64,000 nt of DNA from Metaphire vulgaris (lineage: Eukaryota; Annelida; Clitellata; Crassiclitellata; Megascolecidae): the NCBI GenBank assembly GCA_018105865.1, contig CM030870.1:2589501-2653500 (forward strand), written 5' to 3'. How positions within the stretch are numbered: position 1 is the first letter of the stretch; each line of letters starts with the position of its first letter. This document shows, piece by piece, positions 41,013 to 51,164 of the stretch. Position numbers and translations under genes: made by a program. The notes under the pieces were generated by a model that was not told the origin of the DNA, ran no database searches, and saw only the letters and a list, made by a program, of their open reading frames with translations.

Positions 41013-41855
41013 TTCATGTAGTTTTGGCACTGTTACCTGCACTACTTAACTGTCAATATACTGTACTAATGAATGTTACATTACTCACATATGACATTAA
41101 AGCAGCGTACATTCCACCTGATGCATGAATACTTTAACCTATGTTAGAATGGTGGGATTGCCTATAGAATGCCAATACGTCTGCTTTTAAACTACCATGA
41201 CAATGCATGCAATAGCTATATAGCTAGCTTTGTGTTTGCCTGTGCACTTCAATGGTGATGTGCTTATAAAATATATCACTTACAGTGTCTTCAACTAGCA
41301 TAGTTTTATTTGTTAATAGATTTATCACTATTAAACCATGTTTTTGTAAGAACAGACTGCACTGTAGGCCAGAACTATGAGCATGCATATTCTCATTGTT
41401 ATGTAATTTGTCTGTGCTTGCTTGCTTACTTGGTGTATATTTTTAAAAATGTATCTTAATTTGTTAAATGAAACTATGCAATTAGTGTTTAATTGTGTAC
41501 TACAATAGTAGTGTGTCGATAGCAAGTCTGTGTGTGCAGGCTGGCTCACACTTTTCATACGGTATCGTCACTGCTTTTATGTGGCTTGCAAAGACTTAAA
41601 CTTTCATATATCTCTAATACATTTGGTATGGTTATCGAAAGTGAACTGATTAAAAACTGGCAGAAAAATATCGTCATTGGTGCCTAAAGGCATTGCTTGG
41701 TGTATCGGTGTGTGCTTATCTATGCTTTTCAATACTTTCTTCCAGCATGTTTATGCCAAAAAATTAATTTATTCTTGAATGTGAAATTTTTCAAAGGTGA
41801 CATTTGTCTTTTTTATAGTGATTATTTGCATTACAAAAATTGTTCATTATTGCAG
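41013..41855 (+). other. Remainder of THAP intron 1
   Basis: Ordinary AT-rich intron; no repeats or coding signal recognised. It ends with the acceptor TTCATTATTGCAG. Confidence 0.6.
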
Positions 41856-42777
41856 GTTTCCATCCGACAAGCAACGAAGTGACCGATGGGCAGTTAAACA
41901 CGCCGACAAGGTGAATCAACTGGCAGTTTGTGGAAGCCTGGCAATCGGGCTGTTGTGTGCTCTGAACACTTTCTTCCAGCGATTTCTTCTGGCAGTGGGG
42001 CAGAAAATTGATAAAACCAGATGCTGAACCAACCGTCTTCTCTTTCGCTAAAGCTGTTAAAAGGCGAAAGGTTCATGCTGATAGAAGTTTTCCGACTGCA
42101 GCAAATCAAGAAGTGGTGAGCCAAGGTCATAGTTCAAAGGAGATGGACACGTTGCCAGAAGTCTATGTAACTGCTGGTGCTACTGCTCTGGTTACTGCAA
42201 GTGTTACATTGCCTGATCACGAATACTGCATAAACCAAAGTCCGAGAAAGTTGGCAGGAACAGTACGTTCTCTTGTGCAACGACTGCACGACAGAACTGC
42301 TACTTTGCGAAATGCACAACGCCGTGAAAGCAGACTTAGAGGTAAAGTTGCCGATTTGCTGAAAAGAATGAAGAGCATGCAGCTGTTGACTTCCAAGGCT
42401 GAAGACTTGTTAGAAGTGTATAAAGACATGCCTCTGAACCTACTGGCAGGCAAAATTGGCAGGCAATTTGGTAATGAACAGAAACAGTTCGCTCTGACAC
42501 TACATTATTACAGCCCTGCTGCATACCAGTTTGTTCGACGCCTTTGCGTCTTTGCCGTGCCCTCGCACGATTCGTAGCTGGCTGTCATCATTTGATGGGA
42601 GTCCAGGACTTACTATGCATTCGTTTGATACCATCGCAGCAAAGAACAGAAATTGTAATACAATGCAATCAATTTACAAGTTATGTGCTCTGCATGTGGA
42701 TGAAATGGAGATAAAAAAGCAACTGGATTTCGACAGAACGTGTGGCAAAGTGTACGGCTTCACTGACATTGGATCTG
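41856..42777 (+). pseudogene. THAP pseudogene exon 2
   Basis: It starts in phase (G+TTT) with FPSDKQRSDRW. A one-base shift near 41930 leads to WKPGNRAVVCSEHFLP, and another near 41975 to SDFFWQWGRKLIKPDAEPTV, completing the finger (C-x2-H in CSEH). Then comes a 170-codon frame with a basic helix (RRESRLRGKVADLLKRMKSM) and HYYSPAAYQFVR. A third shift near 42540 leads to DAFASLPCPRTIRSWLSSFD and LCALHVDEMEIKKQLDFDRT, with the first catalytic-type aspartate. The donor is GTTAGT at 42778. Confidence 0.85.
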
Positions 42778-43039
42778 GTTAGTGATAATTTCATGTGTTT
42801 AAACATTTACACACTGGCATACCTGTGCTTATTTTACAGACCTAAACAAAGAGTATGCTTATTCTTATTCAGTGGCATTCCTAGGGGGTGCGGACCACAC
42901 CGGGTGGCATTTTTCGAAATTGTAACATTAATTTGCTAATGCAGATAATCACAGCCAATAGGATGTCGGTTAACAAATTATCAATAAGCCATGTGATCGG
43001 CTAGGCTTATGCGTATTAAAAACATGGAAGGTAATGTAA

Positions 43040-43405
43040 AAATAATAACATTTTCTAGCACGATATTTTAGGCCAATGGCCTAAAAGTCACCCCCGAATG
43101 CACATGCCAGCGAGAATGTGAACGTTAGAAATCCATCTCGCTGACCTTGTGTGCCTCAGGGGTTTTAAAATACGACGAAAGAAGCAAGGAAACGTTCTAT
43201 GCCCTTTAGATATTCGCCAATGCTATTTAACTAAAGGGGTATCCTTCTTAAATTTTTATTTAACTTTTTAAAATTTCTACCTTCATCTACGCCGACCGTT
43301 AGCCTAGATGATTACACAACAACGATATTGAGTCAATATCTCTTGTGCATTCAAAGTGTTTGGCCATTTAGATATTCGTCAATGCTTTTTAATAGCCTAC
43401 ACTAT
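43040..43405 (+). repeat. Module plus two diverged 170-bp monomers
   Basis: Starts TTCTAGCACGATATTTTAGG with a GGCCAATGGCC palindrome, then two diverged satellite monomers (CCAATGCTATTTAACT at 43217; TATTGAGTCAATATCTCTTG at 43330). It is a small relative of the 31.4-40.8 kb element. Confidence 0.75.
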
Positions 43406-43449
43406 ATAAGGCTTTGGATTTTGTTCATCTTTGTTGCAGACTTTTCGCA

Positions 43450-43463
43450 TCATCCGCTCTCTC

Positions 43464-43520
<57 letters not shown>
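43450..43520. repeat. (CT)n microsatellite
   Basis: About 35 CT units. The serine-leucine frames over it are artefacts. Confidence 0.97.
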
Positions 43521-43524
<4 letters not shown>

Positions 43525-43847
43525 ATCACTGCTTGCCTTATTAATATGCATGAGCCTAGTCATGATTTCTTAAGCAACATCCTATTGGCTGTCATTATCT
43601 GCATTAGCAAATCAATTTACAATTTCGAAAAATGCCACCGGGTGACACCCAGTAGAGGGGTGACACCAAACTAAGAATTTTTTTGCTTGTCACTCACCAA
43701 CGTTTTCATCTCCAGAATGACGATAACCGTTTTTTGCTTGTCACTGCATTTCAGAAGGGAGATAATTTTTTTTGATTGTCACCACATTTCCGCACCGGGT
43801 GACACCAAGCCTAGGAACACCACTGTTGTTATTGTTCTGTCAAATTG

Positions 43848-43849
<2 letters not shown>

Positions 43850-43881
<32 letters not shown>

Positions 43882-43886
43882 TATTA

Positions 43887-43955
<69 letters not shown>
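43850..43955. repeat. (CT)n followed by (ATT)n microsatellite
   Basis: About 14 CT units, then about 24 ATT units, next to a CR1/SINE-like tail (AAAGCGCAGTAACATAGCTA) at 43965-44020. It lies in THAP intron 2. Confidence 0.95.
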
Positions 43956-43956
<1 letters not shown>

Positions 43957-44368
43957 CTTGACAATTTCTAAAGCGCAGTAACATAGCTAGGTGGCTAAAG
44001 TCAAAGGCGCTGTACAGGGGCTAAACGTTAAACAAATCGTCTATCTCTGTCATCTTTGACTGTGTCCAGCCTTTGATTCCAAATGATTTGTTTTGTACGA
44101 GTTAGCTTTTAGGCATCCAGCATAAGAGAATGTGTGTAGAATCCTAAACTGTAATTAACTTCTTTCTGCCAGTTGCAAATTGGCTGTTACAATGATACAT
44201 TAAACATTGAACACATGTTGCATTCAAGTTAGGTAGCCACAGTAATTTTTATGTCACTTTAAACTGTTAAATAGTTAAGCATCATGCACTAATAAAAAAT
44301 TTTCAATGCCTTTTTCTGCTGTTCCACATCAAACTCAAGACAATTTCTGAATGTTCTCATATGTTCAG

Positions 44369-44823
44369 GACCGCTTGACGATGATCAGCAACCTCAAGCG
44401 ACAAAGGTTCTCATGGTTTTAGCGGTTGGCATAAATGGTCACTGGCGTCTGCCATTGGCATACTGTTTGACTGATGGAACAAATGCAGAGTTGCAAGAAA
44501 CGTTACTGCGGTCAGTCATTTGCAAATTGTGGGATTGTGGCTGTTTAGCTAATGTCAATGCAATTTCACAGTTGGGGTGTCAGTTGGAAATTGCAGTTAT
44601 AAAAGACATTGATTGCTGCAGTGTCTTTGGACCCACAACAACCAGTCATATGAACAATACAGTTGTTGGCATTGACAATCATATATCAAGTTTAATTCGT
44701 CAGATAGTCAGATTTTATTTGGATATCAGAAAGTTTCATATTGTGAGAAATTTGAACATTCAACAGAAAGGCACCATCGTTCGTCAGTCAATGACCAAAC
44801 TAGTGTTATTCAGAAACCAATAG
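44369..44823 (+). pseudogene. THAP pseudogene exon 3
   Basis: Acceptor ATGTTCAG; GA completes GGA, then PLDDDQQPQATKVLMVLAVG, INGHWRLPLAYCLTDGTNAE and later ISQLGCQLEIAVIKDIDCC, stop at 44823. The segment that should carry the second catalytic aspartate (between CGCLANVNA and QLGC) is missing, and the frame ends early compared with THAP9-type proteins. Confidence 0.85.
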
Positions 44824-46050
44824 CAAATAATAACTTTGTGGTATTGACCTGCTTTGATTTATTGACATTTGTGTTTTGTTGTTCAGGATTTTGGCATATT
44901 ACAGCTGGTTACATAATCTTATTCTGTTAAGTGACCAATTAAGTAAAAGTGTTGTTCTATATAATTGCATTGTTTGATCTGATCCTTAGCACTTTCATAT
45001 ACGCTTATGCAAGTACAGTATCACCATACAGGTGGATGCTCGTCTGTATTTCATGACAATCACTCTTTTAAAGTGCATATGCAAAGCTTTGTGTCAGAAT
45101 TTTAGGCTTATAATTACAGTAGAACTTAGCATAGAGCTTTGTGTCAGAATTTTAGGCTTATAATTACAGTAGAACTTAGCATAAAGCTTTGTGTCAGAAT
45201 TTTAGGCTTATAATTACAGTAGAACTTAGCATACAAAATTTTGCCTTGGTTGAATTAATAGAAGCGGCAGAATGTATTTGAATTGTGGAATTGTGGGCAC
45301 CTAGATGTTGTTTTGGAAATAATCTACTCACCTCTGGCTTAAGTTTGAATTTTATGGGGTCCATGTTTTCTTGAGGTACGGTTTGAGATGCGATATTTTG
45401 GCCACATCTTTTAATTAAATGATGATGTTTGCGTATTTTTATTATGCAACTGTGCAGAAGTATTCGTGGCTTAGAATTTGCTTTTGAAATTTTAGTGTTT
45501 TGTATTGACCCAACTGGAAAACTGACAAAACTTCTAATGCACAGCTTTAAAAGTTCTGTAATTGGATTGAATTCTTGGCAGTGGCTATTCTAGACATTGG
45601 GGGAGTTTAAAATTGTTGTGGGTAACAGACATTGGGGAGGTCATACTACTTGTTTAAATGTCAAAAAAATTGGGTGAATATTTCAAACTTTTGGGAGAAA
45701 TTCCTCCCCTCCACAGAAGTCCTGGAATAAACACTGATTCTTTGGGTATAAGTTTGAGTAAATAGTATTGCTTTGTTTTTTGTCTTATTATCTTAGTCTT
45801 TTGACAGCTGTATGTTGATTTTGATTATGTCGTGGATTTGTGGAAAGCCAAGTTGTTTTTGCAAAATTAAATAAAATAGCTTTTTTGAAAAATTGATTTT
45901 TATTTCTTCTGGTATGAATCAGTTATTATTATCAGTTATTACTGCTATGGGCAATATTCGCAGAATATTAACCTGCATTTTATTCTGAATATTATGAGAA
46001 ATTGTAACTCTTTTAGTTTTATTATGTCTAATATAATGATAGTATCATGA
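44824..46050. other. AT-rich sequence, one tandem repeat
   Basis: No gene. 45083-45232 holds three near-perfect 50-bp tandem units (GCTTTGTGTCAGAATTTTAG...). The rest is featureless apart from degenerate MITE-like text at 45590-45730. Confidence 0.6.
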
Positions 46051-46058
46051 GCTGGAAC

Positions 46059-46364
46059 CAGGGATATTTTAAGTTTTTACAACCCCCAAAACACACCCAA
46101 CAACCCCCATTTGAGGTCGACACCCCAAAATTTGGTTATGTGACAATGGTATGTATACAAAATGCATATTAATTAGGCTTGGACACCCCAAATTTAGAAG
46201 GACTCCCACTTTTTTGTTGGATGACCTTTTTGCTTTTCAGGGTTTTTCGAGGGTAGATAGCGTTTTTTTCTTGTCAGACTTTCGGCAGACACTTCCAAAC
46301 TCCAACACCCCCGGATTTTCCCTGACACCCCTAAAAAAAAATCACAATCCTAGAAATGACCCCA
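46059..46364. mobile_element. hAT-type MITE
   Basis: Begins CAGGGATATTTTAAG and ends CTAGAAATGACCCCA, flanked by GCTGGAAC and GCTGGGAC (7 of 8 match). It carries two copies of the TTTTTGCTTTTCAG/CTTGTCAG motif (46221-46280). It is the same family as 47348-48039. Confidence 0.78.
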
Positions 46365-46515
46365 GCTGGGACTAACATTTAACTACCATTCGATAATTAT
46401 AGGTATAGACCCAGTGTTGGAGTTGTGAAATTTGAGCGAGGAGGGAGGGTTGAGGACTGAAATTCAATGCATGACAGAAACTGCATGTACCGGATATGCG
46501 ATTTTTGGGAGGGTT

Positions 46516-46688
46516 CAGTGGCGTCGCCAGGATTTTTGGTTGGGGGCAAAAGTGGGGTGGCGTGTCAGATTTCTTATCCACCCTACCCCTCCACAAAAAA
46601 ATTTATCACCTGGTTTGCGCGAATCTGGTAGGTGGTCTGGGACAGGTTGGGGCAGTTATTTTCGCCCTCCCCGGTGGCGACGCTAATG
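46516..46688. mobile_element. hAT-type MITE, 173 bp
   Basis: Begins CAGTGGCGTCGCCAGGATTT and ends GGTGGCGACGCTAATG, with a perfect 8-bp duplication GGAGGGTT (46508-46515, 46689-46696). Confidence 0.9.
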
Positions 46689-47347
46689 GGAGGGTTTCAA
46701 AGTTAGCTGGGGTTCAACCCCCCGGCAACTTAAACCCTGCATAGACCAACTACGCCCTCTTACAAAGTTGCGTTTTTTAACAATGGTCAATCTTATTAAC
46801 AAAATGAGTACTAACGAACGAAAACAATTAAATTATTGATTAATTTAGGTGTACTTAGAAAGGTTGTCAGTTGCGGAACATTTCACTATAGGTTAATTTA
46901 ATAGTGTAAATCATGAGATTCATGACTGTCTTGCACTGGCATAGCTTAAATCGTACAGGCGTCACGTGACATCCGCCTGGACAGCGAGTGTGCCATTTGC
47001 TGATTCGGACTATGCGCGACGCTGCCATTCTCGCCTAGTAAGTAATAATTCATTGATTTGTCATCTCGCTACAAGTCTCGTTCTCGCTCAGTTAAAATTT
47101 GACGCCGTTTTGAGCAGTTTGCTAACGTAATAACTAGAGCTGGGTCGATTACGATTATTTTTTCCGATTACGATTACGCTTATTTTCGATTATTTTTCAC
47201 GATTACGATTTCGATTACGATTACGGTTTTTTATATAATCGCGATTTCGATTTCGATTATTTCACAGTACCTTTAGAAACTGGCTTTCCCGCCATATTTT
47301 ACAGTATTCGGCAATCCTCTGTGTATCGATGTTCAGTTGGTCTTCAA

Positions 47348-48039
47348 CAGGGATATTTCTACACCTCTAACACCCCCCAACACCCCAATTTGAGGTCGAC
47401 ACCCCCTAAAATTTGGTAATGTGACAATGGTATGCATACAGAATGCATATTGATTAGCCCTGAACACTCTCAAACAGGCCCATTCAGAGGGAGGCCAGGA
47501 GGGCCATTCGGCCCGGGCCTCCATCATTTGGGGGCCTCCCTTTGTTTCCTTGTCTAGAATTCTGGGAGAGCTAGAAAGCTAGATAGCTACTACTAGAAGG
47601 GGCCTCACAATTTGGTGATGACCTTTTTTGCTTGTCGACAATTTTGGGATTTTGGGAATGCTAGGAAGGTATTCTGCGGTCCTCAAAATTGGTGATTACC
47701 TTTTTCGCTTGTCAAAATTTTAATTGTTGGGAAGGCTAGGAGAGGCCTCGAAATTCCAACTGGCCTGGGCCTCCTTCAGCCTCTAAAGGGCCTGCCCCCA
47801 AATGGAGAAATACACCCCACAACTTTTATCCTCGGATGACTTTTTTTGCTTGTCAGACTTTTTGTGAGTCTCTATAAGGTTTTTTTGCTTGTCAGCCTTT
47901 TTCGGTAGAGACTTCCAAATTTCTGACACCCCAGATTTTCCTGACACCCCCAAATTCACAATCCTACAATCCTAGAAATAAACACACCCCAGATTTTTCC
48001 GAGACCCCACCCCAATTCACAATCCTAGAAATAACCCTG
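47348..48039. mobile_element. hAT-type element, third layer
   Basis: The ends CAGGGATATTTCTA and TAGAAATAACCCTG are inverse copies, between perfect 8-bp repeats GTCTTCAA (47340-47347, 48040-48047). It interrupts the LINE reading frame. Two GCTTGTCAG motifs lie in the right part. Confidence 0.93.
47475..47794. mobile_element. hAT-type MITE, innermost layer
   Basis: Begins CAGGCCCATTCAGAGGGAGG and ends AGCCTCTAAAGGGCCTG (inverse CAGGCCCTTTAGAGGCT), flanked by CTCTCAAA and CCCCCAAA (6 of 8). It has its own two GCTTGTC motifs (47620, 47700). Confidence 0.8.
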
Positions 48040-48952
48040 GTCTTCAATCTCCTTAAAGGATCGAGCCTGGGTGGCAAGACCGATATCGTCAGCGTATCCA
48101 AACTTCCTACCTATGGTATCCGGTAAGTCGTGTGTAGGCCTATAAGCCTACAAATTGAATAACATAGGTGCTAGAACTGAACACTGTGTTAGACCGTTTC
48201 GCTGGCGTCTCCAGGAGCTTGACATCTACCAAGTGAACTAAGAACCGTCTGTCAGAGATGAGTAATTCCACAAGTTGACAGAACCAGGGTGGCAAATTGA
48301 GCGAGAGTTTGTACATTAAACCCGCATGCCACACCGCATCGAAAGCTGCTGTCAAATCCAGAAAGATGGTGCCTGTCTTTATACGCAGTTGAATCCTTTT
48401 TCAATGAAATCTGATAATCAATGGTAAATTGATCTTTCTTTGAATCGGAAATATTGTATAATATAACTTACGGGAATAATCGAAAAATAATCGCGATTTC
48501 GATTATTTTTTCGACGATTATCGATTATTTCGATTTATTTAATAATCGTCTCGATTACGATTTCGGTTTTTCCAAAAATCGCGATTTCGATTACGATTTC
48601 GATTAATCGACCCACCTCTAGTAATAACACTTTCGTTTCTTGTATCCAACCTGGTGCCACACGCATTGATATTGACATTGCTGATATAGTTAGAGAAAAT
48701 CATTTTCCGCAGTGCTCGCACCAGATTAGAAAGTCTCCATTCAATAGAATAGAATGGATCATTAGATTGAAATTGAACAGAATCAATCGAAATTATCGAA
48801 TGACTGTCACTATAGTCTTACTAAGTCTAACTAGACACCAAGTCGGTAGAATACAGTGATGCAGTTGATACTTACTTACTACTTAATTTTAACTGGAATA
48901 CTATGTTAAAAGGATAATATTATAGCAATATAGCTGTCTATAGCAGAGATGG

Positions 48953-49691
48953 GCAAAGTGCGGCCCGCGGGCCACATGCGGCCCTCGAAGCCCTTTTGTG
49001 CGGTCCCCGACATCGAGAGAAATTACATTAATGTGCGGCCCCCTAAACATTATGAAACATTTGACAACACCTTAATGGAAAATTCAGCATTCAAATTGGA
49101 TTTACACTTTGGCACCTAATCGTTAACTAGAAATAATGCTTTTAATATTTACTAACTTTTCTTCGACTTGACAGTCTTGGCTTATTAATAATTACTTATA
49201 CTGCACAGTAGGCCATCTAATACATTATGTTAAAGTCGTGTTGGAAACTGCTTGAAAATTTAATTCCAAATGGCGAAAAATGCGTGCGGCCATCGGCTTT
49301 CATCGCAGAAACTTTTGCGGCCCTCGGATAAAAATTTGTGCCCATGTAGTGGGTCTATAGTATTTACCACCGAAGTTTTTTTTCATTTCTTGGTTAACAC
49401 TCAGTCTTATACTAGGGCCGGGTTATGGTTAGGATTAACTTTAACTCTAACTCTAAACACTAACCCTAAACCTTACCGAAACCCTAACCCCTACTGATAC
49501 GCGTAGTGATACCTTACGCCGCTCGTCTTTACCCCTACCGGCTAGTCTTATTTTATAACAGTTTTATATATGGCATGCCATACATATAATATCAGAATTA
49601 TGCCAACTATTTAATGCTACATCTTGCTTGGCCCGCCAAGGGCCTAAGCATTTTTGTGCGGCCCGCAATAGCATGAAGGTTGGACAACGCC
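48953..49691. mobile_element. hAT-like element
   Basis: The left end CAGAGATGGGCAAAGTGCGG with CCCGCGGGCC and a right end GCATGAAGGTTGGACAACGC form a degenerate inverted pair typical of hAT. Several AAGCCC- and GTGCGGCCC-type repeats lie inside, plus a telomere-like tract (49430-49495). No clean target duplication; ends are approximate. Confidence 0.6.
49413..49560. repeat. Telomere-like tract (copy 3)
   Basis: GGTTATGGTTAGGATTAACT then AACTCTAACTCTAAACACTA and CCCTAAACC...CCCTAACCCC, a degenerate TTAGGG/CCCTAA palindrome, followed by CTACTGATACGCGTAGTGAT and by CTTACGCC and ACCCCTACCGGC repeats. The inverted arms are weak, unlike copies 1 and 2. Confidence 0.65.
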
Positions 49692-49727
49692 GCCATAGAT
49701 GAAAAGATTTCAGGCAGTGCCGCAGTG

Positions 49728-50130
49728 CAGTGGCGTTATTTCACACTTTTCTTGGGGAAGGGGGCGGGGCGGCGAGAAATTTGTAAAAATTTTTCTTTTA
49801 AAATTTTTCGACTTGACGAGTTTCCCAAAAAGTTGACGACCTTTTTTTGCTCGTCAGTTTTTTTTACGATTACTTACTTCAGCTTCCTCAACATCAAACT
49901 CGAGTTTCCAAAAAGCTGACGACCTTTTTTTGCTTGTCGGCCCTTTTTTACGATTAGTTACTTCAGGTTACTCTCGACGTCAAGCACTTGCTGGCCTTTC
50001 TTTTGCCCCCCCCCAAACGCAAATGACGTCCCTGTTTTTGTTTGTTGTTGCACATTAATACATTATAAACTAATATTTTCATTTTCTTGGGGGGCCACGG
50101 CCCCCCCAGCCCCCCCAAATGACGCCTCTG
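49728..50130 (+). mobile_element. hAT-type MITE, 403 bp (family shared with 52975-53271)
   Basis: Begins CAGTGGCGTTATTTCACACT and ends AAATGACGCCTCTG, with a perfect 8-bp duplication CCGCAGTG (49720-49727, 50131-50138). It has two GACGACCTTTTTTTGCTYGT motifs (49836, 49918). Confidence 0.95.
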
Positions 50131-50138
50131 CCGCAGTG

Positions 50139-50327
50139 GCTATTTTGCGGGCAGTCCGATATAGCAGCTGGGTCTACGGATCACGGTATTCTATCTTATA
50201 TTGGATACGTTAAGAGACAAATAAAATTTGATTCCGCAATTTTTGCAGTTGGAACGGAGATTATTTTGGTGTCAGGAGCCAAAACTAGCTTAGGATTGTC
50301 AATTGTTTGAGTAGTTGGGGTAGGCTA
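50139..50327 (+). other. Unassigned open frame
   Basis: A plus frame ending at 50310 reads AAGSTDHGILSYIGYVKRQI then FAVGTEIILVSGAKTSLG. It has no recognised family; part of the frame lies in the MITE. It may be a fragment of a host exon or chance. Confidence 0.25.
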
Positions 50328-50769
50328 CAGTGGCGGTTCCAAGGACTCTTGGTGGTTGGGGGATTCAATGAATTTCTAGTAAGTTGGTGGGGAATGCAAT
50401 GAAGATCTAGGAAGTTGGTGCGGGGTGCAATGACGATATAGGAAGATCCAGCCAATTTTCAAAGGAATTATATGTAAACAGTTTAGAAGAAATCTGTAGA
50501 TTTGATTTATAAAATATAATGTTCAAAATTGACAATGCATTAAAGCCATTTTAGTCTGGTTGTACAAATCATAGTGCAAAATCCGATTTCTCTATTGCTG
50601 GAAGCGAATTTGTCGATGACATTGTCTAACCTGTCTATGGATATGTTCATATCTTTGTGGATATACATCAAGGCTAATCCGTTTTGATGATCATCTTCCA
50701 TTTAAGACGCATTTTAATGGGCCGGTGGGGGTTGCATCTCCAGTCATCCCCAACGTGGAACCACCCCTG
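50328..50769. mobile_element. hAT-type MITE (old copy)
   Basis: The ends CAGTGGCGGTTCCAAGG and GTGGAACCACCCCTG are inverse. A GTTGGTGGGGAATGCAATGA-type unit is repeated near the left end. The flanking 8-mers do not match, so the copy is old or rearranged. Confidence 0.7.
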
Positions 50770-51164
50770 CTAGTCCAATTATAAGAAATTCTGTATTAGA
50801 TTGGTTAAGAGCAGAGATTAGACGACCAGTGTTGTAATAAATACTTCACTGAAGTATTGAAAGACTTTCATAAATACTTGGTTCTCAGTAGTATTTAAAG
50901 TATTTAAATACCCAAATACCAGGGTAAGTATTTAAATACTGGCAAATAAGTTTTAAATACTTTTTAAAATACTTGATAATGTATTTGACACATGATTCGC
51001 CACAACCGTATTTTTGTGTAAAGAAATGTTAGTTAAAATTATTTCTAACAATGTCAATGTAGGCCTACTTAATGTTCCACTGTCTAAACCATCAGTAAAG
51101 AAAATGTAAAAATGAACATTGCAATAAATCAAAAGTATTTAAATTTCTTAAATACATCCAATAC

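Larger units (their letters stand above)
42873..43825. mobile_element. hAT-type element with foldback ends in THAP intron 2
   Basis: CAGTGGCATTCCTAGGGGGT at the left and CCTAGGAACACCACTG at the right are inverted ends, flanked by near-identical 8-mers TTCTTATT and TTGTTATT. Inner inverted segments of about 90 bp (ATTTGCTAATGCAGATAATC and inverse) follow. The right side has three GCTTGTCAC-type motifs. A fragment related to the satellite-armed element (43040-43405) and a CT run are inside. Confidence 0.75.
30773..44823 (+). pseudogene. THAP-domain P-element/THAP9-like transposase gene, three exons, frameshifted
   Basis: Exon 1 (30773-30852), exon 2 (41856-42777) and exon 3 (44369-44823) join in phase: AA+G makes K in FHKFPSDK, and G+GA makes G before PLDDD. 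Together they encode a C2CH THAP zinc finger (YCSAFGC ... VVCSEHFLP ... DAEPTVF), a basic and coiled region, and a P-element/THAP9 RNase H-like core (HYYSPAAYQFVR, LHVDEMEIKKQ, VYGFTDIGSG, VLAVGINGHWRLPLAYCL). THAP fingers bind DNA, and the core is a DNA transposase in P elements and THAP9. Two one-base shifts inside the finger, one near 42540 and loss of the second-aspartate region in exon 3 make it a pseudogene, unless they are assembly errors. Intron 1 (11 kb) holds the satellite-armed element. No inverted-repeat ends were found, so a domesticated gene and an old P element are both possible. Confidence 0.88.
47285..48400 (-). mobile_element. Jockey-like LINE fragment, second layer
   Basis: On the minus strand from 48370: IFLDLTAAFDAVWHAGLMYK, LPPWFCQLVELLISDRRFLV, a decayed LPQGSVL region, KFGYADDIGLATQARS, then, after a MITE, LNIDTQRIAEYCKIWR (47345-47300). 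The D-x-VWH motif is characteristic of jockey-type RTs. It is broken by frameshifts and by the hAT element 47348-48039. Confidence 0.83.
47135..48620. mobile_element. hAT-type element rich in TCGATTACGATT, outer layer of a nest
   Basis: The ends TAGAGCTGGGTCGATTACGA and CGACCCACCTCTA (inverse) lie between perfect 8-bp repeats GTAATAAC (47127-47134, 48621-48628). Both subterminal regions are arrays of TCGATTACGATTTCGATT. The original short element was split by a LINE (about 47285-48400). Confidence 0.9.

Noticed and set aside
42008..42027. Two overlapping frames as separate genes
   Set aside because: They are adjacent frames of one THAP finger broken by single-base shifts.
43328..43981. Serine-leucine and isoleucine-rich frames
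   Set aside because: Translations of the CT and ATT microsatellites.
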